Assembly (NCBI GenBank): GCA_013339765.2
Contig: CM023449.1
Span: 223,333,992 to 223,397,991, forward strand
Reading direction: 5' to 3'
Source: Haemaphysalis longicornis
Taxonomy: Eukaryota; Arthropoda; Arachnida; Ixodida; Ixodidae
DNA: 64,000 nt
Both the position numbers and the translations under genes were made by a program. The notes beneath the pieces are model-generated. The model made no database searches and was not told the DNA's origin. It worked only from the letters and a program-made list of their open reading frames with translations. Of the stretch, positions 53,829-64,000 are shown in pieces (within the stretch, counting starts at the first letter, position 1; each line of letters begins with the position of its first letter).

Positions 53829-54330
53829 TCAAACCCTTTCCAAAAACGCAAACTCGTTGTCTGATAACTCTACAGATGGCTGGCTGACACAACTAGTCCC
53901 TCCCTTCCTAATGCGAAAAGCTTCTATGATCTGCATTATGGATCGATATTCGTGCTGATCAATAACTGCCGTGTCACCTAGTTTATGTTTACAATTTCTT
54001 GTGCACTGTTTCCAATGCATTGCGAGTCTTCTTTTTTAAGTAGCGCTTTTCCAGCCATGAACTTATACCAATAAGCCCAACTGGCAGTTCTTACAGTAAC
54101 CTTCTGAGCATTTAGAACATCTGGTTTGAGTTTGAATTCCACTTTCGCATGGCCCCATTGAAGCAAACAAGTTTCTTTTCATCAGGTGGCAATACAAAAT
54201 TTGTTAATATAGAAATGTTAACCGGTGTTTTCGAACCTTCAGGTGAACTTTTGAATTGCTTTAAAAAGGGCCAATAATTATTTTCGCCTCGTTGCTGAAA
54301 CTCAAATCTTACTTGCATTTCCTGCAACAG
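53829..54330 (-). pseudogene. Decayed coding region of unknown family
   Basis: Three minus-strand frames take turns: QEMQVRFEFQQRGENNYWPF, KTPVNISILTNFVLPPDEKK, then TRCSKCSEGYCKNCQLGLLV, then DQHEYRSIMQIIEAFRIRKG and LSDNEFAFLERV. The paired Cys-x2-Cys/Cys-x2-Cys knuckle resembles C-terminal zinc motifs of some DDE transposases (piggyBac-like order), but no catalytic region is seen. More protein-like sequence (DSKGKRVTKAGRKCCQIAFV) lies upstream at 54464-54649. Confidence 0.3.
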
Positions 54331-54649
54331 GGCATCGAGCGGCCATATCCGCCTGGAAATTAGTAATAGGGGTACAAAATATCATTTCAGCTTCTGTTTT
54401 GACGGGAAGGTCACACTTTTTACAATATTTCTTTGATCGTTTATACAAAAGTGCTTTTCTTTGCTAAGATATTCTAGCGCTAAGAGTTGGTTCTCCTATG
54501 TCCCTCCCTTGTCTTTTGTGAGGTAGCAGAAAAACGTCACAGACAGTGAGCCAACGAGTGATATTTCTACGAGCAATCACAAAAGCAATCTGGCAACATT
54601 TTCTACCGGCTTTAGTCACACGTTTGCCTTTAGAATCGTGTAATGTCAC

Positions 54650-56067
54650 GTTTCGTACCTATACTTCAGTGTCACGGGAACTTATACGCCACAGCACCGA
54701 TCGACTTGCAGCACTTCCAAAGGCACAGTCGGCCATCAGGAAAATCAACTCCACGGCGACTCCCGTCATTATATTTTGCAGTTTGCTACTTTCTTAAAAT
54801 AGATGTGGCTGACTGAAAGCGGTCGATAAGCAAATTGGGCGCATAAATCAGGCACGTTATTCACGTAGATCTACATGCCTCTGGCACACCTTCCTCAGGC
54901 CCCACCCACCCTTCGCCCGCCATCGAGCCGACGTGGCCTTGCATTCCGGAGCCATAGGTTCTATTCCCCCGCACTCCCGAATTTACCCAATTTCATTTTC
55001 GACTCAATCGCTTTACTTTTATTGTTGTTGAGCCGTCGCTCATCTTGTAGTCTCGACGCCGGACTTTCGCCTTAAAATACGCATTAAACTAACTTACAAT
55101 TTGAAAACCTACCTGGTGCCGCCCTAAGAGCGTCAGAGGATGCTTTAGCGCCAATCCAGCTCCAACGCCTACCCGAAATGTGCTAAAATTTAAAAAGGAA
55201 AACTTCTTGGCCACGTTCTCAAAAAGAAAACAGTAAAAAACAACCTAATTCGGAGCGCTTCAGACTTAAGCTTACAGTGTCGCATCTCGTAAACAATGAA
55301 ACACTTTGCATTTAACTCTCATTGAACTATGTAATTATCTTGTGTGAACCTTACTGCAGTTCTTCCTCGCTTCTATCCGCCAAAGAGCGTAAGCTGAAGC
55401 AGTTCTCTAGGAAATAACTTTGATTCCCGGCTCACAACATCTCAAGCCGCGAGACACCAGACCTGGATCACGGACGATTCTTTGAGACCAGGATGTCCTG
55501 GCAGATAAGTCGTCAGTACAAGTGCCCTGGCCGTAGCTTGTGCTCTACTCAAATTGTAGCCCGTCCGCTCCACAGCCGGCGTGCCTGAAAAAAATCATGA
55601 CCCATTCCCCTCTGTAAAAATCGACGACCCGAGAAACTTTTTAGCCCTGGACATAGAGATTACACAAAAGTTAGGTATAAATTTTCTATGGTGTGACGCG
55701 ATGAAACCAAGTTTTTCGAGCGATAGATCGGTTTTCGCGCCCAGAGCACGCAGTGAAAGCGCGCGAAATTTCAGCGGAAGACACAATACGGACGCTGCTC
55801 AGCGCATTCGGCGCTGTAGCCACGAAGGCGCAGTGAACTCGCGTGTATCATTTGCTGATGGCATGCGCCATTACGCTATTCCCCAATTCCTTTCCCCGCC
55901 TCTCCCCTTGGAACGAACTTTCACTGCGCAGCCGCACGAGGCGCTGGCTTGACCTTGGCTGAGCTTGAAGGTCAGATCGACGCTACGAGGAAATAGTCGT
56001 TTTCTTGACTTGAATAAATATTCTCCATCCTGCTATCGTCCGCCACCCAGGCGGCCGTGGACATAAA
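54650..56067. other. Unassigned stretch
   Basis: No recognised features. 55581-55952 is open for 123 codons on the plus strand without family resemblance. Confidence 0.35.
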
Positions 56068-56092
56068 GGGGGGGGGGGGGGGGGGGGGGGGG
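56068..56092 (+). repeat. Poly-G run (25)
   Basis: Uninterrupted G homopolymer; length likely variable or an assembly estimate. Confidence 0.9.
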
Positions 56093-56124
56093 CTTTAGCT
56101 TGGACCTGGTGTGACAAGCTTCGC

Positions 56125-57069
56125 TTAAAGGGACAGACAACCGATTTTTGTCGCGTATATGTTCTCTATCTCATATGAAAGCCAGCGTTTTATTAGCCCG
56201 GTAACCACAAGCAATTTTTAAACAAACTGGCGGAAATAATTTTAATTTGGAAGCAAACTTCCTGAAATCGGAAGGGTGGCGGTTCGTAGTGTCGAAACTT
56301 GACACTACCATATGCGTCCCTGTCACGTGACCTGCAAACCTAGCAGCTGCTGTAACTGCTGAAACGTTTATTTACGTATTGAAAACATTTTAATACAAGT
56401 ATTTGTACAAGCTTAAATAGTATATGTATTTCTAAACATTAATTTGCGAAAATTCTAAAGACACGCCGCCCGCCGCCGCTAGGTTGCTCTCAGTGGCTAA
56501 CTGAGCCACCATGCCCACAATCAACGGCAGCGTTCAGTAAACAGACCCAGCGAAGGAGCTTTGACGATTCTGTCTGAGTCAGGGGCGTTTGTTCTGCCAA
56601 AATATTTTATTTCAGTCTCCAAATACGCCAACGGTAGCTTAAAAAAAAAAAAAAAAACGTCCGTCGCGCCCAGGGAGAATCGAACTTCCCGCCTCCACAA
56701 CGTGAAGCCAGATTCTACCTATCGTCTATCCCAACAGATGGCGCATTCGTGCAAAATAGATCGTTGCATTAAAAAACACATAAAGAAACAGGAAAGCCTT
56801 AGATTCAAACTTTTTTAGCTGGGAACAAGTTTTTAAATATCGTTTTTATTTCGCATACAGACAAAAGTATGTTGCCGAGCTACTCTATGTCATGGTTGCC
56901 AGCATTAGTTTTGGGAGGGACACATACGGCTCGTAGATCAAAAAATTCGATTTAAAAGTTCTAGAGCGTTATCACAAAACCGTTTCTCGTTCAAGGTGCT
57001 TTAAGTGATGCCCTTTCATTTGGGATAGAGAATATATACTCGACAAAAATCGGTTGTCTGTCCCTTTAA
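56125..57069. mobile_element. TTAA/TIR DNA transposon, T2/Kolobok-type (element d)
   Basis: Left TTAAAGGGACAGACAACCGA and the reverse-complemented right end are identical for 29 bp and then match at about 53 of 57, through CGATTTTTGTCG and TTCTCTATC. Both ends have TTAA. Length is 945 bp. This is the best-preserved member here. An inverted tRNA-like segment sits in the middle. Confidence 0.85.
56668..56755 (-). mobile_element. tRNA-like segment inside element d
   Basis: On the minus strand GGGAAGTTCGATTCTCCC is a full T-arm/B-box stem-loop, and TAGACGATAGGTAG ~40 bp upstream resembles an A box. The plus strand preceding it is a run of 17 A (complement T17), a possible pol III terminator on the minus strand. 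Either a SINE inserted in the transposon or a captured tRNA. Confidence 0.5.
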
Positions 57070-57934
57070 AGATCTCCGAGATGGGCAGGCAAGCCGTTAT
57101 AACACGTTTGCCCGAACGAACTCACACCAATCTGCGCAGAGCTGATAAACGGCTTGGCGGACGTACAAAACGTACGCGGAACAATTATCGTGCAGGAATG
57201 AAAAGAAACGCCCGTGGCCACGCGCTATGTGGAAGAAGGAAAGAAAGACCGGTTCCTGCACTCTTTACTTCGGGGAGGGAATTTAATCTCACTTAAGTAC
57301 TGACACACCGTTCTTTTCTTTTCATAAAAATCGATCGAACCGAAAGCCGTCAGCCGCCAACACAGAATTAATTATAGCACGTTTATTGCAACCAATTTCA
57401 AACTTGGTCGCCGCGCGGGAAAATGGCCGTTCGAAGGCCAGCCTGCAAGCGGGCCAGCCTTAAGTCACGGTCTCACCCGTGACGTCAGGGACGTTTTTCT
57501 TTCCTCCATGCGTTCGCCGCATCGTCTGCTACGATTGCAAATGGTCCGCCCTCGCCCGTGCAGTCGACATGTCGTCTGAATCGTCAGACTCGGATGAGGC
57601 GCTGCCACCCGACAGACAGAACAACTTTATTTGGCCAGGCGATTAGGCTGGCGATGTCTTCGCCGTCGTCCGTTTTTTAATATCACTGCGGCTCTAACCG
57701 GCGCAGACCGTGATAGCAACAGCTTGTCGCCACTCTTCTAATCAATCTGATCGCGAAAAAGGTATCCTAGAATGAGGGCTAACTTTCTGTCCCACCAATA
57801 ACCATGTGAATGAATACGAGTTACATAAAGATCTCACTTAATTTTCTCAGAGAAGGAGACTGAGTTTTTTTTTTTTAGGAAAAACCGAACGCCTGCTGTA
57901 GTGCTCGAACCAGTGTAGCCCAGTGCAGGTGAAA
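57070..57934. other. Unassigned stretch with repeat R remnant
   Basis: 57690-57760 on the minus strand carries AATCAGATTGAT-like, CGACAAGCTGTTGCTA and GGTCTGCGCCGGTT, a short remnant of repeat R. The rest is unassigned. Confidence 0.45.
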
Positions 57935-57999
57935 GACTGACTGACTGACTGACTGACTGACTGACTGACTGACTGACTGACTGACTGACTGACTGACTG
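57935..57999 (+). repeat. (GACT)n microsatellite
   Basis: About 16 pure units. Confidence 0.95.
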
Positions 58000-58205
58000 C
58001 AACGGCTTACTTGCACGAATGATTTGCTCTGTGGACAGCCAATGCACTCGCCATTTGTACAAGTGCGGCACGCACACACACAGCTGGCTGGCGCCGCATC
58101 TTTTCAAAGTGCTACGAGTTGTGCCGCGCCCCCGCCAGATGGCGCCACGGGTCCCGCGACCGAGAGAAGACGCAGTGAAACATCCCCCTCGCGAGGGGCA
58201 CGATC

Positions 58206-58536
58206 AAATGCAGAGCATTTCCGGGGGCGCACGACGTTAAGTAGTTTACGTTACGTTAATGTTCTTGCACTTGTGGCAACTGCTGACGAGAGAGCGCTCG
58301 TCGGCAGTAATTTCAATGAGTCAACGATATAAGGCGCGTTCGTAGCGTCCCATTCTGCGTCGGCTTTGTGGCGCAGTGAGTAGAGCACCATGTACATTCA
58401 TTGCGTTCCGCCCGCAGGGTCGAGGGATCGAAACCGGGCGCCGGATAGTATTTTTTTTTATAGTAGGGACAACGACGGTGCGGACTACGGACGTCAACGC
58501 GGGTGACATCGTGAGTTACTGAAATGCTCTGCATTT
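58206..58536 (+). mobile_element. MITE with internal tRNA-like pol III promoter (copy 2)
   Basis: Both ends are AAATGCAGAGCATTT (58206-58220) and its complement AAATGCTCTGCATTT (58522-58536); each is itself a 6-bp-stem hairpin. In the middle an A box TGGCGCAGTGAG (58369) and B box GGATCGAAACC (58425) sit 45 bp apart, followed by CCGGATAGTATTTTTTTT, a T-run able to end pol III transcription. Length is 331 bp. It combines the ends of a DNA MITE with the head of a SINE. Confidence 0.7.
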
Positions 58537-59794
58537 AATATTTGTTCACGTGCGGACTCAATTTTTCACTCAATATTCCGAATATTTTTTTCGTCCCGCT
58601 AGTTGCAGTTCTTTTTTAATTCAAGTACACCTCTTTTGTGCATAATTTCTCAACAAGTTGCAAGCGAGGAGAGTACCGCCCACGTACTACTGGAAATCAT
58701 GCACGTTGTTGCGTGTGAGCAGGCGTCCCCGAGTCGAGCTCCGTCGCCTCTACTATGCGTGTGGTAGCGCGGCCAGCTAATATTGCTGCCTTGAAGATGA
58801 CAAGAGGCCGAAGGCAAACTTAACTGGTTTACTGCATGGCGAGAGATAAGCCGAAGCAAGACAAGAACAATGCCCTTCGAGGCGAGGTTACACCACAGGA
58901 CTCAAGCAGAGCGACCGCATTGATTCACTGATCCAACAGGAATGAACTTCAGCGTTTGGGGGCTCTTATTTATACCCCAAGCGGCGGTAAAACAAGCCTT
59001 CCCTGTAGTTTTTGCACACGACGCGACATGACGCAGATACTACAACGCTCTTTCCAGAGTTCGTGAGGTTTCAGTAGTAGTGGCGCAGGCTTAGTCCGAG
59101 AGCCTGATGGGGAAAGAGGGTTTCTCCGCTGCGGCTTCCGCACATCGCGTTCGCCGCCACCGAAGTTTGAATCACACCGACAGCGAGGTGCCAGCGATAC
59201 GGCCTTTACAAGGCATGCTTCGGCTTATTAGGATCCATTGCCTCTCGCTACAAGCTTGAGTCACCGACACAGAAGCGCCAACTCAAAAGGCGCACGTTGT
59301 GGAGGCTCCGCCACAAAGCAGAAGAGCACTGCACTAAGCTTGCAGCACAGCGGCGCGCTGATTCGTAACAACGTGGAAATACTATGTTAATCACGTTCTC
59401 ACTCCCAACGTGCTTTTCTCAATCCTGGCTCAGCCTATAGATGCAAAATCAGGGATACGCACGATGACCCCAATTCTGAACGGAAGCAAGTACAAGGCTT
59501 TGGAATGCTTTTATGAATATCAAATTGGCGCAGCATGCCCTTGTGGTGCAAAACTGGAGTAAGAGCAGAGCTGGCGGCCGCTCTCCGTTCTTCGTAGACC
59601 CGGTTGTTGCCCCTCGCATTTATTTCCGAGCTTGCCGCTGGAAGTTCTCCGTGACTGGCAGGTCGGGATCGTTTCGTCCGCAGACTTTAACCTCTCCTCC
59701 CAAAGTGGACCGCGTTAGCACTCGCTAGAACCCACGGCCAAGTCCAAAGCCAACGCCCGCGTTACGAACCCAAAGGAAATGGTGTGTAGCCGGA
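58537..59794. other. Unassigned stretch
   Basis: Nothing recognised. Confidence 0.4.
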
Positions 59795-59893
59795 ATGCGA
59801 TGACAGCTCAATCGGACAGACGCCGGTTTTATAACCCGAGAAACCCAGGTTGCATTCCGACCTCGGAAAGCGTTGTTTTTTTTTTTTTTGTTA
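59795..59893 (+). mobile_element. tRNA-derived SINE with T-rich tail (family 2, copy 2)
   Basis: A box CAGCTCAATCGG at 59804, B box GGTTGCATTCCG at 59850, then CTCGGAAAGCGTTG and a T-run, matching the tail style at 48650-48672. Confidence 0.55.
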
Positions 59894-59937
59894 ACCACCT
59901 CTGCTAACCCGTACGCCTCGGTCCTCTGGGGTGGCCC

Positions 59938-60004
59938 AGTGGTTGGGCGGGGCCGGTTTCACAGCGTAAAGGTCTCCTGTTCGATTCCCGGGACCTCCCT
60001 AACC
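59938..60004 (+). mobile_element. tRNA-derived SINE head (third family)
   Basis: A box TGGCCCAGTGG (59934-59944 region) and B box GTTCGATTCCCGGG ahead of ACCTCCCTA. The acceptor ends GGGGTGG/ACCTCCC pair only partly, so this is a SINE or tRNA pseudogene. Confidence 0.55.
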
Positions 60005-60011
60005 ACATTTT

Positions 60012-60432
60012 TTAAGGGTCGAAGCCCCTTATGGGCTCGGGATGTCGGCGTCTTATGTAGTCGTCGTCTCACTTCGTCGTAGTATCGGGTAGTCACGGTA
60101 CTAAAAACACCCGCACACTCGTTTTCCGACGCCTCGCACTGGAACACTTCGCGCTTCAAACACAGCAGGCTTACAGAAAAGCTGTATACCTCTACCCCAC
60201 AACGGTTTCATCTCCGTGGGCGAAAACACCAAGGCGCCAAGAATACACATATGCACTGCATTCTTCGCTTCTCCCCATGTTTCACGTTAGTGATGTCCCT
60301 GGATTTTTTCTCGAGGCGCACGCTCCCTACACCTGCTCGTGTGCCCCTTGTCCCCTCGCCACTTTCCCTCAAACTTTGAGGTTTTTGGTGTGACGGGCAG
60401 ATATTGCTGGGCCTAAAAAGCTCCGCTGTTAA
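60012..60432. mobile_element. Possible element with AGCTCC/GAAGCCCC ends
   Basis: Left AAGGGTCGAAGCCCCTTA and right GGGCCTAAAAAGCTCCGCTG resemble the two alternative tick terminal families also seen at 15662, in inverted orientation. The match is loose and no coding region is inside. Confidence 0.25.
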
Positions 60433-60510
60433 AACTGAAAATCTTATCCTCAGTCACTCGGCTCACACATTCTATCAGTAAATTTTGCACCCAGCGCCAT
60501 GGCCTGAAAG

Positions 60511-60700
60511 AACCAGGCACTTGAAGCCTTACTGCTCAGACGCATCACATATGGAACTCCGTACGTCAACCCCAAAGCAAAGGAACAGGACAAATTACAC
60601 GCCCTTATTAGGAAATCGTACAAAATAGCACTCGGCCTACCCGCCTTCACCTATTCTGGCCACCTTCTGCAATTAGGTATTCACACTCCCCTTTCTTAAG
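60511..60700 (+). pseudogene. LINE reverse-transcriptase thumb fragment
   Basis: The frame reads EALLLRRITYGTPYVNPKAK, EQDKLHALIRKSYKIALGLP, then LLQLGIHTP and a stop at 60698. This R-I-x-Y-G-x-P-Y ... L-I-R-x-x-Y-K-x-A-L-G-L-P block lies just downstream of the RT domain in tick non-LTR retrotransposons. Confidence 0.8.
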
Positions 60701-61185
60701 TTCGGTTGCTCTGACCCGTATGTAATATTTGGTAAAAGCCAATGACCCCGCATATTTCTTTAGTTTTCACTCGGCGACCGATTCACGCAGGAACAATGAA
60801 CGGTGAAACACGCAATCTTAATTTCGCATTTGTCAATTGTTTTGCGTAAACACACAAACGTATTAATTAGGCTCGCAGTGACAAGGTTTTGTTGCAGTCG
60901 TAGCTTTTTTTTTCAGTTTTTTCAAATGGCGGTTCAGAGGAAGCAACCAACGACTTGAAGGAAACCATAAAATTACGCAAGACACGTGCGAAACCGGGAC
61001 AACACCGCTCACAGATCTGAAGCTATTTCGTAAAAGTTTGACTCTCGCTCTAACGAAATGGAGAGTTACCAGATCCCTCTACTGTGTCCGATTTAACGGG
61101 AAGGCGTTTCGACTCAAAAGACTAAAAGACAGATTAAATTGTAACATTGGCGTGAGTTGTCAGCATCGTTTAATACCTTACCGTA
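60701..61185. other. Unassigned stretch
   Basis: Nothing recognised. Confidence 0.35.
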
Positions 61186-61643
61186 TTAAAGGGACCCTGC
61201 AACACTTTTTTTTTTACTTTTTTTGAGATCTTAAATACTTGCAGAACGTAGTCACCCAACAAACCCAGTACTACTTAGATTAGGGGGTCGCAAGTACCTT
61301 AGACAAAAATTATTGCTCTGTGCCCATCAGATAACCTGTAAACTCGCTCAAAAGATTTTTTCTCTCATTCCCGGTCTTGACGTTCTTCGAGGGCTCTAAT
61401 TACGTCACTGAGGCCATGTAGCGGCTGTTGGCCGGTTTTCGTTCAGCTGCAGCAATAAACGCTTTTCGAAAGCAACTTAAAAAAAAGCCGCAAAAACAAA
61501 GCCGAAATGGAAGGCGTATCTGGTACGACGAGCAAATCACGCAGTGCCGCTCCATGCTTACGATAACTACATCTTGCGCAGTGCTACCAGACGCGAAGGA
61601 AAGAGTGAAAGCGCTCATTGAAAGTGTTGCAGGGTCCCTTTAT
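61186..61643. mobile_element. TTAA/TIR DNA transposon, T2/Kolobok-type (element e)
   Basis: AAAGGGACCCTGCAACACTTT at the left and its exact complement at the right give a 21-22-bp perfect TIR. The left flank is TTAA, the right flank TTAT, so one target base has mutated. Length is 458 bp, non-coding; same subfamily as element c. Confidence 0.75.
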
Positions 61644-63021
61644 AGTATTCAATGTGTAGGTCATGTTCTCCGCTTTTCCGTCTAATTTTCACCTTTCTTT
61701 TCGACGAGAAAAGTGCGTCCAAAACTGCTGTTTCCTTCGCAACGCCCTCCCTTCGAGCGATTTTCGTGCTTCGGCTATAAAGACGCATTGCGAAGGATAC
61801 ACATGACAGCGAACGGTGTTGTTTGACGGGCGCTCATGTCGCACTGCCATTACGGGCCTTCGCGCGTCCTCATCTTCGGGTAACGAGTTGCAGGTAGACA
61901 TCTCTCGCCCCACTTGCCTCGGCAGCACTCAGGCCGCGCGTCCGCGATGATCGCAAACAGGAGAGCACGCGCCGCGGTAAGTGAGATATCCTGACACGCG
62001 CCCTTCTTCGACCATCGTTCTTCCGTGAAAAATTGGTAATGCGAGCTGTCCTCCGTTGGTGATGTACGAGCGGCCATTGGAAGTGTCAGAGGCGTTTCCC
62101 AGCCAACGGCGAAAGTTCCCTGCATGCCCGTTTGCGCACCACCGCGGTCGGAGAAATATATCCTCTCGTCGGACGAAGGTGGGGGAACGAATGGCGTGCG
62201 GGGTAATAGAACTAGCCTTCAGGATGCCGCAAGAATGCTGGTTTCTTGCATTGCATTTGCTTTCAGTTGTAAATTTTACTTCTTCGCTTCAATGTCAGAC
62301 CAAAAGTTCTTGCTCAGTTGCGTGGTGAATATCTCAGCCCAACACTGGCAAATAAAGTCGCAAAGGTTTAATTACGGAGAGCTGCAGCTGTTGAGCACAT
62401 TGCAACAATTGGCAATAAGAAATGGCAAAAGAGGCAAACCAACTCCTCAGCGACAGGCGCCATGAATAATACACACCAGCCGTGGCTATTTTTAATTATT
62501 GCTTACACGCCAACTTAAACGTTGAAAAGATGATGATGCTTACAACTGCAGATCATTCCCACCTCGACAGTCGGCTCGTAATTTAGATGTCGATGGAGGC
62601 AATTCACATTACAGTACTCTGCCATCGTGGAATCTTTCTGAACGTAAACCGTTTTAACCACAAGGGTCTGGCAATGTTGGCTGCATTGTCGCGGCGAAAA
62701 CTACGACGCTCCTGACGTGCTAACATGTTCTTTTGAAATGTCCCGCTGCGAGAGAGCGACATGGAGGCGGAGGGAGCAATAAATGGAGAAATCGGGAGTG
62801 ACGTGCTTGTAATCTCTATGTACCACCTTCTTCTGTGGGTGATGCGGAAATTACATCCCAATATAAAGAAATGATGAGGGACCGCATCAAGGGTTCCTCA
62901 GATGCGAAGTATACACGCGAATGAAGAGGATGAGTATAAAGAAGGAAGCAGTCAACCCGGTGGGCTCGACCGAAATCGTCTGACAGTACATGCTACAGAA
63001 GCCGATAGCTATGCTGGCTAT
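61644..63021. other. Unassigned stretch
   Basis: Nothing recognised. Confidence 0.4.
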
Positions 63022-63912
<891 letters not shown>

Positions 63913-63928
63913 ATAAATAAATAAAAAG

Positions 63929-63959
<31 letters not shown>

Positions 63960-64000
63960 ATCAGTCAATCAGTCAGTCAGTTGATCAGTCGGTCGGTCAG
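63913..64000 (+). repeat. Compound (AAAT)n-(CAGT)n microsatellite
   Basis: AAAT units to 63960, then CAGT/CGGT units to the window end. Confidence 0.9.

Overview
The window is eukaryotic nuclear DNA and almost certainly comes from a hard tick (Ixodidae, probably a metastriate such as Rhipicephalus, Dermacentor or Hyalomma). The main reason is a tRNA-derived SINE at 17468-17703 that I recognise as the tick Ruka type. It has intact A and B boxes and a perfect 15-bp target-site duplication, and two further partial copies are present. Long (GATT)n arrays, tick-style non-LTR retrotransposon tails, intron-sized non-coding stretches and the absence of operon structure all agree. No complete host protein-coding gene can be supported. 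This is a repeat-rich intergenic or intronic region.

Region by region. 0-7 kb: the left edge cuts the LTR of a Ty3/Gypsy-like retrotransposon; its gag start is interrupted by a ~750-bp element that recurs inverted at 37.2-37.8 kb. A 1.46-kb TTAA/TIR transposon, a second LTR plus leader and a (TA)n array follow. 7-15 kb: a LINE-type endonuclease C-terminus, a short perfect-TIR MITE, a dead Tc1/mariner-like transposase split by an internally deleted LINE, a Ruka-type SINE, a LINE RNase H fragment and a THAP-type first exon. 15-21 kb: a palindrome-ended element that received a second element coding a Helitron-type N-terminal repeat protein, then the intact SINE, a second THAP-type start (minus), another TIR element and a LINE C-terminus. 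21-30 kb: fold-back elements, a tandem duplication, a CpG-rich stretch and a second TTAA transposon. 30.4-34.5 kb: a ~4.1-kb element with inverted arms of about 0.9 kb, the right arm carrying an insertion that holds a Penelope-like reverse-transcriptase fragment. 35-43 kb: mostly unassigned. 43-47 kb: scattered clusters of an ACACCCTTTT-type motif, a MITE with an internal pol III promoter and unknown open frames. 48-62 kb: three more TTAA transposons, several tRNA-derived SINE heads, a C-rich degenerate tandem array and a LINE fragment. 62-64 kb: microsatellites.

The elements do not form a pathway. They form a stratigraphy: older repeats broken by younger insertions, with empty-site evidence inside the window for several nestings. 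The most coherent signal is a set of five paired-end elements carrying the signature TTAAAGGRR, the hallmark I associate with T2/Kolobok-type DNA transposons. The most unusual single object is the 30.4-34.5 kb long-inverted-repeat element, whose centre I could not assign to a transposase family. All coordinates of repeat boundaries are read by eye and may be off by several bases.
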